A stretch of 41,345 nucleotides of DNA from Pseudomonas sp. GM50 (GTDB taxonomy: Bacteria; Pseudomonadota; Gammaproteobacteria; Pseudomonadales; Pseudomonadaceae), in contig NZ_AKJK01000071.1 in NCBI RefSeq assembly GCF_000282375.1, positions 1 through 41,345 on the forward strand, written 5' to 3'. The notes beneath the pieces were generated by a model that had not been told where the DNA came from, ran no database searches, and worked only from the letters and a program-made list of their open reading frames with translations. The position numbers were made by a program, and so were the translations under genes. Positions 1 to 8,050 of this stretch are shown here, one piece after another (within the stretch, counting starts at the first letter, position 1; every line of letters begins with the position of its first letter).

Positions 1-99
1 TCCAGATACTCACTCAGGCTACACATCCTTGCGCCGTTGCCTACGACTGCGCCAGAATCCGCCGGCTTGTGCGCCTTGGGTCCGGGCTCTATCGTTTGC

Positions 100-322
100 C
101 TGTCGCTGAAAAACAGCGAACGGGTTTGGTAGCCCGGGTTACTACTAGGCGTATCGCGCCACCGTTTGTAGGTCTTTTCAGACCTCGGTTTTATGGTGGC
201 CATGCGCAGGGCTCCTTCGGGGGCGCCGGGTCCTAGTACCGGTCTACCAACCCGCGTATGGCCGCCACCCTCGTTTGGTAGCGAGGGTAATGGCTCCTTT
301 ATCTCTACTAGGAGTTTCATCT
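100..322 (+). promoter_or_regulatory. Structured 5' leader of the DUF6124-family gene
   Basis: This non-coding stretch is dense in self-complementary elements. They are: a hairpin at 103-119 (TCGCTG/CAGCGA, loop A5); a hairpin at 121-136 (CGGG/CCCG) and one at 270-285 (CTCG/CGAG), both with the identical 8-base loop TTTGGTAG; a hairpin at 170-185 (AGGTCT/AGACCT) enclosed by a second stem, GCCACC 158-163 with GGTGGC 195-200. CTACCAACCCG at 244-254 can pair, with one bulge, with the first hairpin (121-132), so an alternative fold exists. CTCCT at 294-298 is complementary to the Shine-Dalgarno AGGAG at 310-314. All this is visible in the sequence. That it is a transcribed regulatory leader is inferred. 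Bases 1-99 hold no gene I can support. Confidence 0.5.
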
Positions 323-682
323 ATGTTCAAACCAACGCCCAACCCACCGGAAACCGATCCAACATCCCCCTACGAATCCCTTGATTCAAAAAAACTCAAC
401 GAAGCCGCCGACCGCGCCCTCGATTACCACCTCAATCCGCCCATCCCCAAAGACACCAAGCGCAAACCCAGCACCATTTACCATGTGGGCACCGAGGTCG
501 ATAACGAAACCCTGCTGGTCAACGCCTGCGAATCCCTGGCGTCAGCGAGCATGATGCTCAGCGAGTTCGCCGGATTGATGGACATGCCACATCGCAACAT
601 GATGTTGGGGATTCAATCCGTGGTCATGCTCGGGGAGCTGGCGGTGAACCGGGTGCTGGATAACCTCGACCCGCGAAGCTAG
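323..682 (+). CDS. DUF6124 family protein
   Basis: A 119-residue soluble protein with no signal peptide or membrane segment. The start at 323 is chosen because AGGAG (310-314) sits 8 bases upstream and the N-terminus MFKPTPNPPETDP is the one I know from the many small DUF6124 paralogues of Pseudomonas. The C-terminal half (SLASASMMLSEFAGL, then MLGELAVNRVLDNLDP) looks helical and is the conserved part of the family. Function is unknown. The gene stands alone: a REP-type repeat begins 9 bases after its stop and the next gene is almost 400 bases away. Its long structured leader, with a partly masked ribosome site, suggests post-transcriptional control. Family assignment is from memory of the motif pattern. 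Confidence 0.8.
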   Translation: MFKPTPNPPETDPTSPYESLDSKKLNEAADRALDYHLNPPIPKDTKRKPSTIYHVGTEVDNETLLVNACESLASASMMLSEFAGLMDMPHRNMMLGIQSVVMLGELAVNRVLDNLDPRS

Positions 683-690
683 CGAAGACC

Positions 691-859
691 TGTGGCGAGG
701 GGGCTTGCTGTGGCGAGGGGGCTTGCCCCCGTTCGGCTGCGAAGCAGTCGTAAAACCGGCATATGCGGAGTACCTGAAAACATGCGGTTGCAGGTTATGG
801 GGTCGCTTCGCAACCCAACGGGGGCAAGCCCCCTCGCCACAGCAAGCCCCCTCGCCACA
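691..859. repeat. REPIN with duplicated outer arms
   Basis: An inverted pair of the Pseudomonas REP type TGTGGCGAGGGGGCTTGCCCCC. On the left, the first 18 bases of the REP (691-708) are followed at once by a full copy (709-733). On the right the mirror image occurs: a full copy (817-841) followed by the same 18-base fragment (842-859). The central spacer is itself partly self-complementary. It lies between the DUF6124 gene and the phdA-like gene. Confidence 0.85.
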
Positions 860-1071
860 ACAGCGTGTTCGGCTTCATTTCTTCGAGCTACTCAAGTTCA
901 ACTCCCGCCAAGTTCTGAACCAAAAATTCCGCGCAATTCCCCTCTCCAGAATGAAGCTTTTATGACAAAAGTTCGGTAGCACAACGCCATTCCGGTCATG
1001 CCTATGTAACGCGCTTGAGGGGGCCGCGAGGCCACTTTTCCAGCCGAGGGCGGGAAGCCGGGAGTGAGGCA
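860..1071. other. Intergenic region upstream of the TPS/Ton operon
   Basis: About 210 bases between the REP repeat and the phdA-like start. It should hold the promoter of the long operon that follows. I see no convincing sigma-70 promoter, Fur box or Pho box; the P. aeruginosa counterpart is reported to respond to phosphate depletion and an ECF sigma factor. No gene is supported here. Confidence 0.3.
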
Positions 1072-1683
1072 ATGGGGACTATGGAACGCTACTCGAAAGT
1101 GGGCATGCAAGAACTCGATCAACGCCTGTCGAAGATCGTCGAAGCCGCGCGCAAGAAGCCGGTTTCGGTCTATCGCTACGGCGCGCCGTGGGTCTGGATC
1201 GTGTCTCAGGATGACTGGCAGGGCGCCTTGAAAGAGGTGTCCAGCTACATCCCCCCGGGCCATTCACTGGTGTTGCTGCGTCCACAAATCGATGACCTGC
1301 TCGAAGAGCACCGCGACATCCTGCACGGCCTCAACGCCGAGCCCGGCATGCTCATCGCCCCGCAAACGGTCATGCACATCCTATTGCTGCAGTTGCTCTA
1401 TTCGGTGCCCAGCGAGCAGCAACTCTACGAACAGCTCAATTACAACCTGCTGTTTCGCTGGTTCGTCGGCCTGGACCTGAACCAGAAGGTCTGGAGCTTC
1501 AACGTATTGAGCCGCGACATCGCCACGCTGCTGAACAACCCGCGGGCGGTGCAGTTGATCCAGAAAATCATTGGCGAAGTGTTCTGCGGTGCCTTGCTGC
1601 AAATGCCCGAGTTCTCCTTGAATTTCGCGCTGCTGCACACCTGGCTGGGCAAACACGCCGCGACGTCGACAACAAGCAATTGA
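1072..1683 (+). CDS. phdA: PhdA-like protein: Phd/YefM-type N-terminus joined to an IS5-transposase-like domain
   Basis: 203 residues from ATG 1072 (GGAG at 1061-1064; ATG 1081 is an alternative). Residues about 5-55 (KVGMQELDQRLSKIVEAA, then VYRYGAPWVWIVSQDDW) follow the pattern of Phd/YefM antitoxins, which bind DNA and repress. Residues about 100-190 (LLLQLLYSVPSEQQLYEQL, then LFRWFVGLDL) match the N-terminal DUF772 region of IS5-family transposases. No DDE catalytic domain follows and no inverted repeats flank it, so it is not a working transposon. The gene order matches P. aeruginosa PA0691, which I recall as phdA, reported to limit phage-mediated lysis in biofilms under BfmR control. 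No toxin gene accompanies it. Its stop overlaps the upstream-most possible start of pdtB, so the two are probably cotranscribed. Confidence 0.7.
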   Translation: MGTMERYSKVGMQELDQRLSKIVEAARKKPVSVYRYGAPWVWIVSQDDWQGALKEVSSYIPPGHSLVLLRPQIDDLLEEHRDILHGLNAEPGMLIAPQTVMHILLLQLLYSVPSEQQLYEQLNYNLLFRWFVGLDLNQKVWSFNVLSRDIATLLNNPRAVQLIQKIIGEVFCGALLQMPEFSLNFALLHTWLGKHAATSTTSN

Positions 1684-1736
1684 GTGGGCCGAACGCTGGG
1701 CAAACAGCGACGGTCATTTCGAATTCAGGGGGTGGT

Positions 1737-3332
1737 GTGGAGCATCTTTTCAAGTCACGGCTGGCGCTGTGGGGCTGGCTGCTGGTGGCGGCCGGTGGGC
1801 AGCCGGTATTCGCCGAAGATACCGAAACCGCGACGCCGACAAAACTGGTCGATGTGAACGAATACTTCGTGCGCGGTAACACCGTGCTCGACGCTCGGGC
1901 GATTGAAGAAGCGGTGTACCCGTTCCTTGGTCCGCAAAAGACCCTGAACGATATCGAAGGCGCCCGCGAAGCCTTGCAGAAGGTTTATCAGGCCCGAGGT
2001 TATCAGTCGGTGTTCGTCGAGTTGCCGGAGCAGAAGGTCGAGGACGGCATCGTTTATCTTCAGGTCAGCGAAACCAAGGTCGGCCGGGTGCGGGTGGTCG
2101 GTGCCAAACACTATTCGCCCGTGGACATCCGCGAAGACGTGCCGGCCCTGAAGGAAGGCGAAGTGCCGGACTTCAGCAAGGTCCAGGGCGAACTGGCGCA
2201 ACTCAACAAGACCCCGGGCCGGCAGGTGATGCCGCTGGTGCGCGAAGGTCAGCGCCCCGGCACGATGGATGTGGACTTGCAGGTCGAGGACCAGAACCCG
2301 TGGCAGGCCAGCGTCGGGCTGAACAACGATTACAGCGCCGACACCGAGAAGCTGCGTGCCGTCACCAGCCTGGGTTACAACAACCTGTGGCAACTGGGCC
2401 ACAGCATTTCGCTGACCTATTTCACCGCGCCCCAAGACACCGATAACGCCAAAGTCTGGTCCGGTTCCTACACCGCGCCGTTGAACGAGCGCTGGAGCCT
2501 GCAACTGTCCGGTTATCAATCCGACAGCAACGTCGCGACCATCGGCGGCAGCAACGTGTTGGGCAAGGGGCATTCCTATGGGATCTCGGCGATTTACACG
2601 CTGCCGTCCAGCGGCAACTGGTCCAACTCGTTCTCGGCCGGCATCGACTTCAAGGACTTCGACGAGCGCCTGACCCTGGCCGGTGAGAGCGACAAGGTGC
2701 CGCTGCAGTACGCACCGTTCACCTTTGCCTATAACGGCTTTCGCTACACCGAAAACTCCCAATTGGGCCTTGGCCTGAGCCTGGTGGCCGGCACTCGCAG
2801 CCTGTTCGGTTATGGCAGCTCCGACGAAGACTTCGACTACAAACGCTACCGCGCCAGCCCCAGCTTCGCCGTGCTCAAGGGCGACACCAGCTACACCTTC
2901 ACCTTTGGCAACGACTGGCAAACCGCGACCAAAGCCGCGTTCCAGCTGGCATCCGGACCGTTGGTTTCCAACGAGCAATTCTCCGCCGGCGGCGCGACCT
3001 CGGTGCGCGGTTATCTGGCCGCCGAGCGCACCGGTGACGACGGCTACCTGTTGTCCCAGGAGCTGCGCACGCCGTCCCTCGCCAAGTACCTGGGCACTTA
3101 CGTCCAGGAATGGCGCTTCTATGCCTTCGCCGAAGGCGCCCAGTTGTACCTGCGTGATGAGCTCCCCGATCAGGACGCCGATTACGCCCTGGCCAGTGTC
3201 GGCCTGGGCACCCGCGCGAGCTTGAGCAAATGGCTGTCCGGCAGCGTGGATTGGGGCTACCCGCTGCTCGAAGGGCCGAACACCTCGAAACAGGAATCGC
3301 GCCTGCACTTCAACCTGCAAGCGACGTTCTGA
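1737..3332 (+). CDS. pdtB: Two-partner secretion outer-membrane transporter (TpsB, ShlB/FhaC family)
   Basis: 531 residues from GTG 1737, preferred because AGGGGG lies about 5 bases upstream and it gives a proper signal peptide ending ...QPVFA before EDTETA; a TTG at 1680 in the same frame is the longer alternative. After the signal come one or two POTRA-like domains (about 30-170; EYFVRGNTVLD, then VGRVRVVGAKHYSP), then a beta barrel to the C-terminus, which ends in F. The FhaC-family L6 motif VRGY is at 423-426, preceded by SAGGATS. TpsB proteins export one large TpsA exoprotein across the outer membrane. Synteny with PA0692 (pdtB) is strong, but the expected tpsA gene is not adjacent in this window. 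Family assignment is secure; the substrate is unknown. Confidence 0.88.
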   Translation: MEHLFKSRLALWGWLLVAAGGQPVFAEDTETATPTKLVDVNEYFVRGNTVLDARAIEEAVYPFLGPQKTLNDIEGAREALQKVYQARGYQSVFVELPEQKVEDGIVYLQVSETKVGRVRVVGAKHYSPVDIREDVPALKEGEVPDFSKVQGELAQLNKTPGRQVMPLVREGQRPGTMDVDLQVEDQNPWQASVGLNNDYSADTEKLRAVTSLGYNNLWQLGHSISLTYFTAPQDTDNAKVWSGSYTAPLNERWSLQLSGYQSDSNVATIGGSNVLGKGHSYGISAIYTLPSSGNWSNSFSAGIDFKDFDERLTLAGESDKVPLQYAPFTFAYNGFRYTENSQLGLGLSLVAGTRSLFGYGSSDEDFDYKRYRASPSFAVLKGDTSYTFTFGNDWQTATKAAFQLASGPLVSNEQFSAGGATSVRGYLAAERTGDDGYLLSQELRTPSLAKYLGTYVQEWRFYAFAEGAQLYLRDELPDQDADYALASVGLGTRASLSKWLSGSVDWGYPLLEGPNTSKQESRLHFNLQATF

Positions 3333-3351
3333 ACCTACGGAGAAATTTTTC

Positions 3352-5160
3352 ATGCAGCGCTTATTCATCGCTTTCCTGATCTGCCTGGGCTTCGTGCTCC
3401 CGGCCACCGCCCAGGCCTGGTGGCAGGACGACTGGCATTACCGCAAACAGATTTCGGTGGACACCACGCCCCAGGGCGCGGCGATCAACGAAACGCTGGG
3501 TCGCACGGCGCTGCTGGTGCGCCTGCACACCGGCAACTTCACCTTCGATGGCGTCAAGGAAGACGGTTCGGACCTGCGCTTTGTGGCTGCCGATGACAAG
3601 ACCGTGTTCAACCATCAGATCGAAAGCTTTGATCCGCTGATGGGCATGGCGCTGATCTGGGTCGATGTGCCCGTTATTACCGGCGGCCAGCGGCAGGACA
3701 TCTGGATGTATTACGGCAACCAGAAAGCCCCGGCCACCGGCAACGGTCAGCTGACCTTCGACCCGAATTTCACCGCGCTCTATCACTTCGACGGCGCCAA
3801 CGGCACGCCGCCCAAGGACACCACGGCCTACGGCAACACCGCGCAAAGCGCTACCGGCGCGAGCATCGACGGCGTGATGGGGCGTGCGTTGCAGTTCAGT
3901 GGCCAGCCATTGCTGCTGCCGGCCAGCCCATCGCTGCAACACAACGCCGGCAGTGCGTTTACCTTCAGCGCCTGGTTGCGTCTGGATCAAGCCAACGGTG
4001 AACAGTTGGTGCTGGCAAGACGGGAAGGGGCGAACAGTCTGTTGCTGGGCCTGAACCAGGGCATGCCGTTCGTGGAGATCGACGGCCAGCGCGCCGTGTC
4101 CAGCCAACCGTTGAACCCCGGTCAATGGCAGCACCTGGCACTGACCGCCGAGGGCAGCAAGGTCTCGCTGTACGTCAATGGCCGTGAAACCGCGAGCCTT
4201 GCGGTAGCGATGCCGGCATTCAATTCAGTCATGGCCATCGGCGCCGATCTGCCGAGCGAAACCGCAGGCACGTATCTGCCATTCAGCGGCGCCATCGATG
4301 AGCTGCGTTTGTCCAAGGTCGTCCGGCCTGCCGCGCAGTTGCTGGCAGACGCCAATTCCCAGGGCGCCGAGTCGAAACTGCTGGCTTACGGCGTCGATGA
4401 AGAACAGTCGGGTTACGGCTTCGGCAGCCTCGGTTTCCTGCTCAATGCCGTGCCGATGGACGCCTGGGTGATCATCGCGGTGCTGGTGCTGATGATGTTC
4501 CAGTCGTGGGTCATCATGATCCGCAAGAACCGCATGGTCAGCCGCCTCAGCGCCGCCAACGAAGCATTCCGCGAGCAGTTCGCCAAGGTCGGTACGCGCC
4601 TGGAGATGTTCGCCGACGATCAGGACCTCGCCCAACGTTTGCAGTACTCGTCCCTGTGGCGTTTGTATCAGGTGGCGGTCAAGGAAATCCGCACCCGTCG
4701 CGAGCAGGGCGCTGACACCTCATCGGTCTCGGCCGCGACCATCGAAGCGATTCGCTGCTCCATGGACGGTGTGCGCACCCGCGAGAATCAGGCGCTCAGT
4801 TCAAAACTCTCGACCCTGTCCAACGCCATCGCCGGTGGCCCGTACATCGGCCTGCTCGGCACGGTGTTGGGGATCATGGTGGTGTTCCTCGGCACGGCCA
4901 TGGCCGGTGACGTCAACATCAACGCCATCGCCCCGGGCATGGCCGCCGCCTTGCTGGCCACCGCCATGGGCCTGTTCGTCGCGATCCCGGCGCTGTTTGG
5001 CTACAACCGGCTGATCACCCGCAACAAGGAAGTCAGCGCCGACATGCGCGTCTTCGTCGATGAGTTCATCACCCGCCTGGCGGAGATGCACGGCGAAAGC
5101 CAGTCCAGTGAAGCGGCCCATCGCCGTGGCAATCACACCCACGCATCCGTCCCGGCCTGA
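3352..5160 (+). CDS. exbB: ExbB/TolQ/MotA-type proton channel with DUF2341 and LamG-like periplasmic domains
   Basis: 602 residues; GGAG about 10 bases before the ATG. A signal peptide ends near ...PATAQA. Then follow a DUF2341-like domain (about 30-130, WWQDDWHYRKQISVD), a LamG/concanavalin-like beta sandwich (about 145-325, with FTFSAWLRL and LYVNGRE), a membrane segment (about 370-390), a cytoplasmic helical region, and the ExbB/TolQ core (about 490-560, GPYIGLLGTVLGIMVVF and APGMAAALLATAMGLFVAI). Ordinary ExbB is about 230-330 residues, so the large lectin-like front is the odd part. It sits between the TpsB gene and exbD and matches PA0693 (exbB2). Likely role: proton-driven motor subunit whose periplasmic part binds cell wall, glycan or a secreted partner (inference). 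Confidence 0.85.
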   Translation: MQRLFIAFLICLGFVLPATAQAWWQDDWHYRKQISVDTTPQGAAINETLGRTALLVRLHTGNFTFDGVKEDGSDLRFVAADDKTVFNHQIESFDPLMGMALIWVDVPVITGGQRQDIWMYYGNQKAPATGNGQLTFDPNFTALYHFDGANGTPPKDTTAYGNTAQSATGASIDGVMGRALQFSGQPLLLPASPSLQHNAGSAFTFSAWLRLDQANGEQLVLARREGANSLLLGLNQGMPFVEIDGQRAVSSQPLNPGQWQHLALTAEGSKVSLYVNGRETASLAVAMPAFNSVMAIGADLPSETAGTYLPFSGAIDELRLSKVVRPAAQLLADANSQGAESKLLAYGVDEEQSGYGFGSLGFLLNAVPMDAWVIIAVLVLMMFQSWVIMIRKNRMVSRLSAANEAFREQFAKVGTRLEMFADDQDLAQRLQYSSLWRLYQVAVKEIRTRREQGADTSSVSAATIEAIRCSMDGVRTRENQALSSKLSTLSNAIAGGPYIGLLGTVLGIMVVFLGTAMAGDVNINAIAPGMAAALLATAMGLFVAIPALFGYNRLITRNKEVSADMRVFVDEFITRLAEMHGESQSSEAAHRRGNHTHASVPA

Positions 5161-5171
5161 GGAGCACTGAC

Positions 5172-5597
5172 ATGGCTAGCGTCAATACCTCCCACGACGA
5201 TGACGATGATGCCGCGGTGGACAGCATCAACATCACGCCCTTGGTGGACGTGCTGATGGTGGTGCTGGTGATGTTCATCCTCACCGCCACCGCCCAGGTC
5301 TCGGGCATCCAGATCAATCTGCCCAAGGCCAGCGCCTCGGTGTCGCTGTCCGAAGCCAAGACCAAGGCGATCTCGGTCAATGACGGCGGCCAGGTGTTCC
5401 TCGATGCCTACCCGGTGACGTTGGCGGAGCTCGAAGACCGCTTGCGCATCGAGAAGGCACAGAACCCTGACTTCCCGGTGATCGTGCGCGGCGACGCCAC
5501 GGTGCAGTACCAGAAAGTCATCGAGGTGCTGGACCTGTTGCGCCGGCTGGAACTGTCCCAGGTCGGTCTCGTCACCGGCAAACCGACCCAGGGCTGA
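5172..5597 (+). CDS. exbD: Biopolymer transport protein ExbD/TolR family
   Basis: 141 residues, AGGAG 8 bases before ATG, 11 bases after exbB. It has a short acidic cytoplasmic N-terminus (DDDDDAAVDSINITPLVDV), one membrane helix (about 24-43, VLMVVLVMFILTA) and a periplasmic domain with VIVRGDATVQYQKVIEVLD near the end. The aspartate in TPLVDVLMVV is the conserved proton-coupling residue of ExbD/TolR. Partner of the preceding ExbB and the following TonB-like protein; corresponds to PA0694 (exbD2). Confidence 0.92.
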   Translation: MASVNTSHDDDDDAAVDSINITPLVDVLMVVLVMFILTATAQVSGIQINLPKASASVSLSEAKTKAISVNDGGQVFLDAYPVTLAELEDRLRIEKAQNPDFPVIVRGDATVQYQKVIEVLDLLRRLELSQVGLVTGKPTQG

Positions 5598-5599
5598 CC

Positions 5600-6301
5600 A
5601 TGACCGCACAACTCCCGATCCGCCCGTCGCCCGTCAAACCGTCGCCCCTGCGCTTTGCGAAGTGGGGCGCCGGGTTACTGATTGCCGGCGTGGCCGCGTG
5701 GTTTCTCTGGCAGTGGGCCAACGACATGAGTGGCGTGCGCCGGGAAGCCCCGAAGGTGCCGACGATTATTCCGTTGCCACCGCCACCTCCGCCGCCGGAA
5801 AAACCGCCGGAGCCGCAAACCCCCGTGGAAGAAAAAATCGTCGAGCCTGAACCGACGCCGGAACCTGCGGAGGTCAAGCCCGAAGAAGAGGCGCCGCCAT
5901 CGCCAGCCGATGACCTGGCCAACCCGATGCAAATGGACGGCGACGCCCAGTCCGGCAGCGACGCCTTCAACGTTGGCGCTGGCAAGGGCGGCGGCATGGC
6001 CGGTGCCGGAGGCGGGCGCCTGGGCAATGGCACGTACAGCCAGTTTTTGGCGTTCACCTTTCAGCGCTTGCTGCGGGAAAACCCGGACCTGCGCAACCTG
6101 GCCTTTTCGCTGCAGACCGACGTCTGGCTGAGCAGCGTGGGCGAGATCACCCGGGTCGAGCTGGTGAAGTCCAGCGGCAACCCGGAGGTCGACGCCCAGG
6201 TGCTTGCCGCGTTGCGCGGCGCACCGCATTTAACCGAACGGCCACCGGCCTCCATGACCTTGCCTGTGCGCTTGTCCTTGCAAGGGCGGCGTCCGGGTTA
6301 A
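5600..6301 (+). CDS. TonB-like energy transducer
   Basis: 233 residues; starts two bases after the exbD stop. A short cytoplasmic arm is followed by a membrane anchor (about 22-40, GAGLLIAGVAAWFLWQW), a Pro/Glu-rich periplasm-spanning region (about 52-110, with PPPPPPPEKPPEPQ and repeated EP), a Gly-rich stretch, and a C-terminal TonB-type domain (about 145-230; DVWLSSVGEITRVELVKSSG, then VLAALRG). With ExbB and ExbD it forms a full inner-membrane motor. Its position in a TPS operon (PA0695 equivalent) rather than beside a siderophore receptor suggests it drives an envelope process linked to PdtB or to the porin that follows, rather than iron uptake (inference). Confidence 0.88.
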   Translation: MTAQLPIRPSPVKPSPLRFAKWGAGLLIAGVAAWFLWQWANDMSGVRREAPKVPTIIPLPPPPPPPEKPPEPQTPVEEKIVEPEPTPEPAEVKPEEEAPPSPADDLANPMQMDGDAQSGSDAFNVGAGKGGGMAGAGGGRLGNGTYSQFLAFTFQRLLRENPDLRNLAFSLQTDVWLSSVGEITRVELVKSSGNPEVDAQVLAALRGAPHLTERPPASMTLPVRLSLQGRRPG

Positions 6302-6341
6302 CCGAACATTTTCAGGTTTTGCCAAAAGGAGTTGTGTGCAG

Positions 6342-8033
6342 ATGATTTCCAACGTGAATCGATTGTCCCTGGCGGTCGGCATGGTCATTGCGACCCTGGT
6401 CGGGCACGCAGCGGCAGCCCCTGCGCCCTCGGAAAACGCCACGATCAATCTGATCCGCTTGCTGGTGCAGCAAGGTGTATTGAAGCAGGAACAGGCCGAC
6501 GGCCTGATCGCGCAGGCGGAAAAAGAAGCGGTGCAGGCGCGTCAGGCCAGCACCGCCGTCGCTGCCGGCCCGACGGCTGCGCCCGGCGATGTGCGGGTGC
6601 AATACGTGCCGGCCGCGGTGCGCGATCAGATCCGCGACCAGGTCAAGGCCGAGGTCATGGCCACCGCCAAACAGGAAAACTGGGCTCAGCCCAACACCTT
6701 CCCGGACTGGATCGCGCGCATCAGCTTCGACGGCGACATTCGCCTGCGAGACGAGTCGCGCTACTACTCGGGCACCAACAGCAACGAAATCGTCGACTTC
6801 GCCAAGCTCAACAACAACGGCCCGTACGACGTGAACCCCAACAGCAGCACCAACCTGCCGCCGTTGCTCAACACCCGTGAAGACCGCGAAAACCTGTTCC
6901 GCCTGCGGGCGCGCCTAGGCATGAAAGCGCTGATTTCACCGGAATGGACCGCCGGCATTCGCATCGGCACCGGTTCGGACAACAACCCGGTGTCCACCAC
7001 CCAAACCCTCGGCGGCGGCTTCGGCAAAAAAGACATCTGGCTCGATCAGGGTTACCTGACCTGGAAGCCGTCCGATCAGTTGACCCTGACCGGCGGGCGA
7101 ATCGCCAATCCGTTCTTCTCCACCGACATGCTCTATTCCACCGACCTGAACTTCGACGGCGTGGCGGCGATCTTCGACCACAAGCTCAACCGCGACTGGG
7201 GCCTGTTTGGCACGGTCGGCGCGTTCCCGGTGGAGTACACCAACGACACCAGCAGCAGCAACGGTTTCGACAAGGAAGAGAGCGACAACAAATGGCTGTA
7301 CGGCGCGCAGATCGGCGCCAACTGGGCGATCAACAGCAACAACCGCTTGAAAGGTGCGTTGGCCTACTACCGTTTCGACGACATCGAAGGCCAGCGCTCC
7401 AGCCCTTGCGAACCCTGGGCCGGCGCACCGGGCTGCGACACTGACGGCAGCCGCTCGGCGTTCATGCAAAAGGGCAACAGCGTATTCCTGCTACGCGACA
7501 TCACGCCCAACCCGCTCAACCCGTCCACCACGCCGCAACCGCAATTCGTCGGTCTGGCCTCGGAGTTCAACCTGCTGGACCTCAACGTCGTGTGGGACAC
7601 CGACCTGCCGGAAGACTTCAAGCTGCGCAGCCAGGCCAATTACGTGCACAACCTCGGTTACGACGAAGGCGAGATGCGCAAACGCTCGGCCGGGCAAATC
7701 GTCAACAACCTCGACAGCGATGGCGAGGTGCAAAGCGGCGCCAATGCCTGGATGGTCCAGTTCACCCTCGGCAACTCGCTGGACTTGAAGAAGCAGGGCG
7801 ACTGGAATTTCTTCGCCGGCTACAAGTACATCCAGCCGGACGCCTTGCCGGACGGTTTCAACGACTCGTCGTTCCACCTCGGCGGCACCAACGCCAAGGG
7901 CTATTTCCTCGGCGGCAACTACGGCCTAGCCAAGAACGTCTTCGCCACCGGTCGCTGGTTGAGTTCCGAAGCGGTGTACGGCGCGCCATTCGACATCGAC
8001 GTTTTGCAGCTTGAAATCAACACGCGCTTCTAA
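6342..8033 (+). CDS. Putative outer-membrane porin
   Basis: 563 residues from ATG 6342 (AAAAGGAG at 6324-6331, spacing 10); a GTG two codons earlier is possible. A signal peptide ends near ...GHAAAA. Residues about 25-65 form a short helical or coiled segment (LIRLLVQQGVLKQEQADGL) of the kind that precedes the barrel in Pseudomonas 'putative porin' proteins. From about 115 (WIARISFDGDIRLRDESRYY) to the end there are alternating amphipathic strands rich in aromatic and Asn/Asp residues, and it ends in F, as outer-membrane barrels do. Two cysteines (SSPCEP and PGCDTD) are close enough to form a loop disulfide. PA0696 equivalent; the substrate cannot be read from the sequence. Confidence 0.8.
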   Translation: MISNVNRLSLAVGMVIATLVGHAAAAPAPSENATINLIRLLVQQGVLKQEQADGLIAQAEKEAVQARQASTAVAAGPTAAPGDVRVQYVPAAVRDQIRDQVKAEVMATAKQENWAQPNTFPDWIARISFDGDIRLRDESRYYSGTNSNEIVDFAKLNNNGPYDVNPNSSTNLPPLLNTREDRENLFRLRARLGMKALISPEWTAGIRIGTGSDNNPVSTTQTLGGGFGKKDIWLDQGYLTWKPSDQLTLTGGRIANPFFSTDMLYSTDLNFDGVAAIFDHKLNRDWGLFGTVGAFPVEYTNDTSSSNGFDKEESDNKWLYGAQIGANWAINSNNRLKGALAYYRFDDIEGQRSSPCEPWAGAPGCDTDGSRSAFMQKGNSVFLLRDITPNPLNPSTTPQPQFVGLASEFNLLDLNVVWDTDLPEDFKLRSQANYVHNLGYDEGEMRKRSAGQIVNNLDSDGEVQSGANAWMVQFTLGNSLDLKKQGDWNFFAGYKYIQPDALPDGFNDSSFHLGGTNAKGYFLGGNYGLAKNVFATGRWLSSEAVYGAPFDIDVLQLEINTRF

Positions 8034-8050
8034 GGCGCAAGGAGAGCGTC

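Noticed and set aside
691..859. CRISPR array or IS end
   Set aside because: Repeats are inverted, not direct with equal spacers; sequence is a known type of Pseudomonas REP element.
860..1071. Pho box or ECF sigma promoter for the TPS operon
   Set aside because: TATGACA-like and GTCATG stretches occur but not as the spaced direct repeats of a Pho box; ECF consensus for this system is not known to me.
1381..1683. Insertion sequence around the transposase-like domain
   Set aside because: No DDE catalytic region, no terminal inverted repeats and no target duplication; the synteny with PA0691 shows it is a resident gene.
1755..3407. Long minus-strand frame opposite the TpsB gene
   Set aside because: Low-complexity shadow translation typical of high-GC coding DNA; the plus strand has signal peptide, POTRA and VRGY motif.
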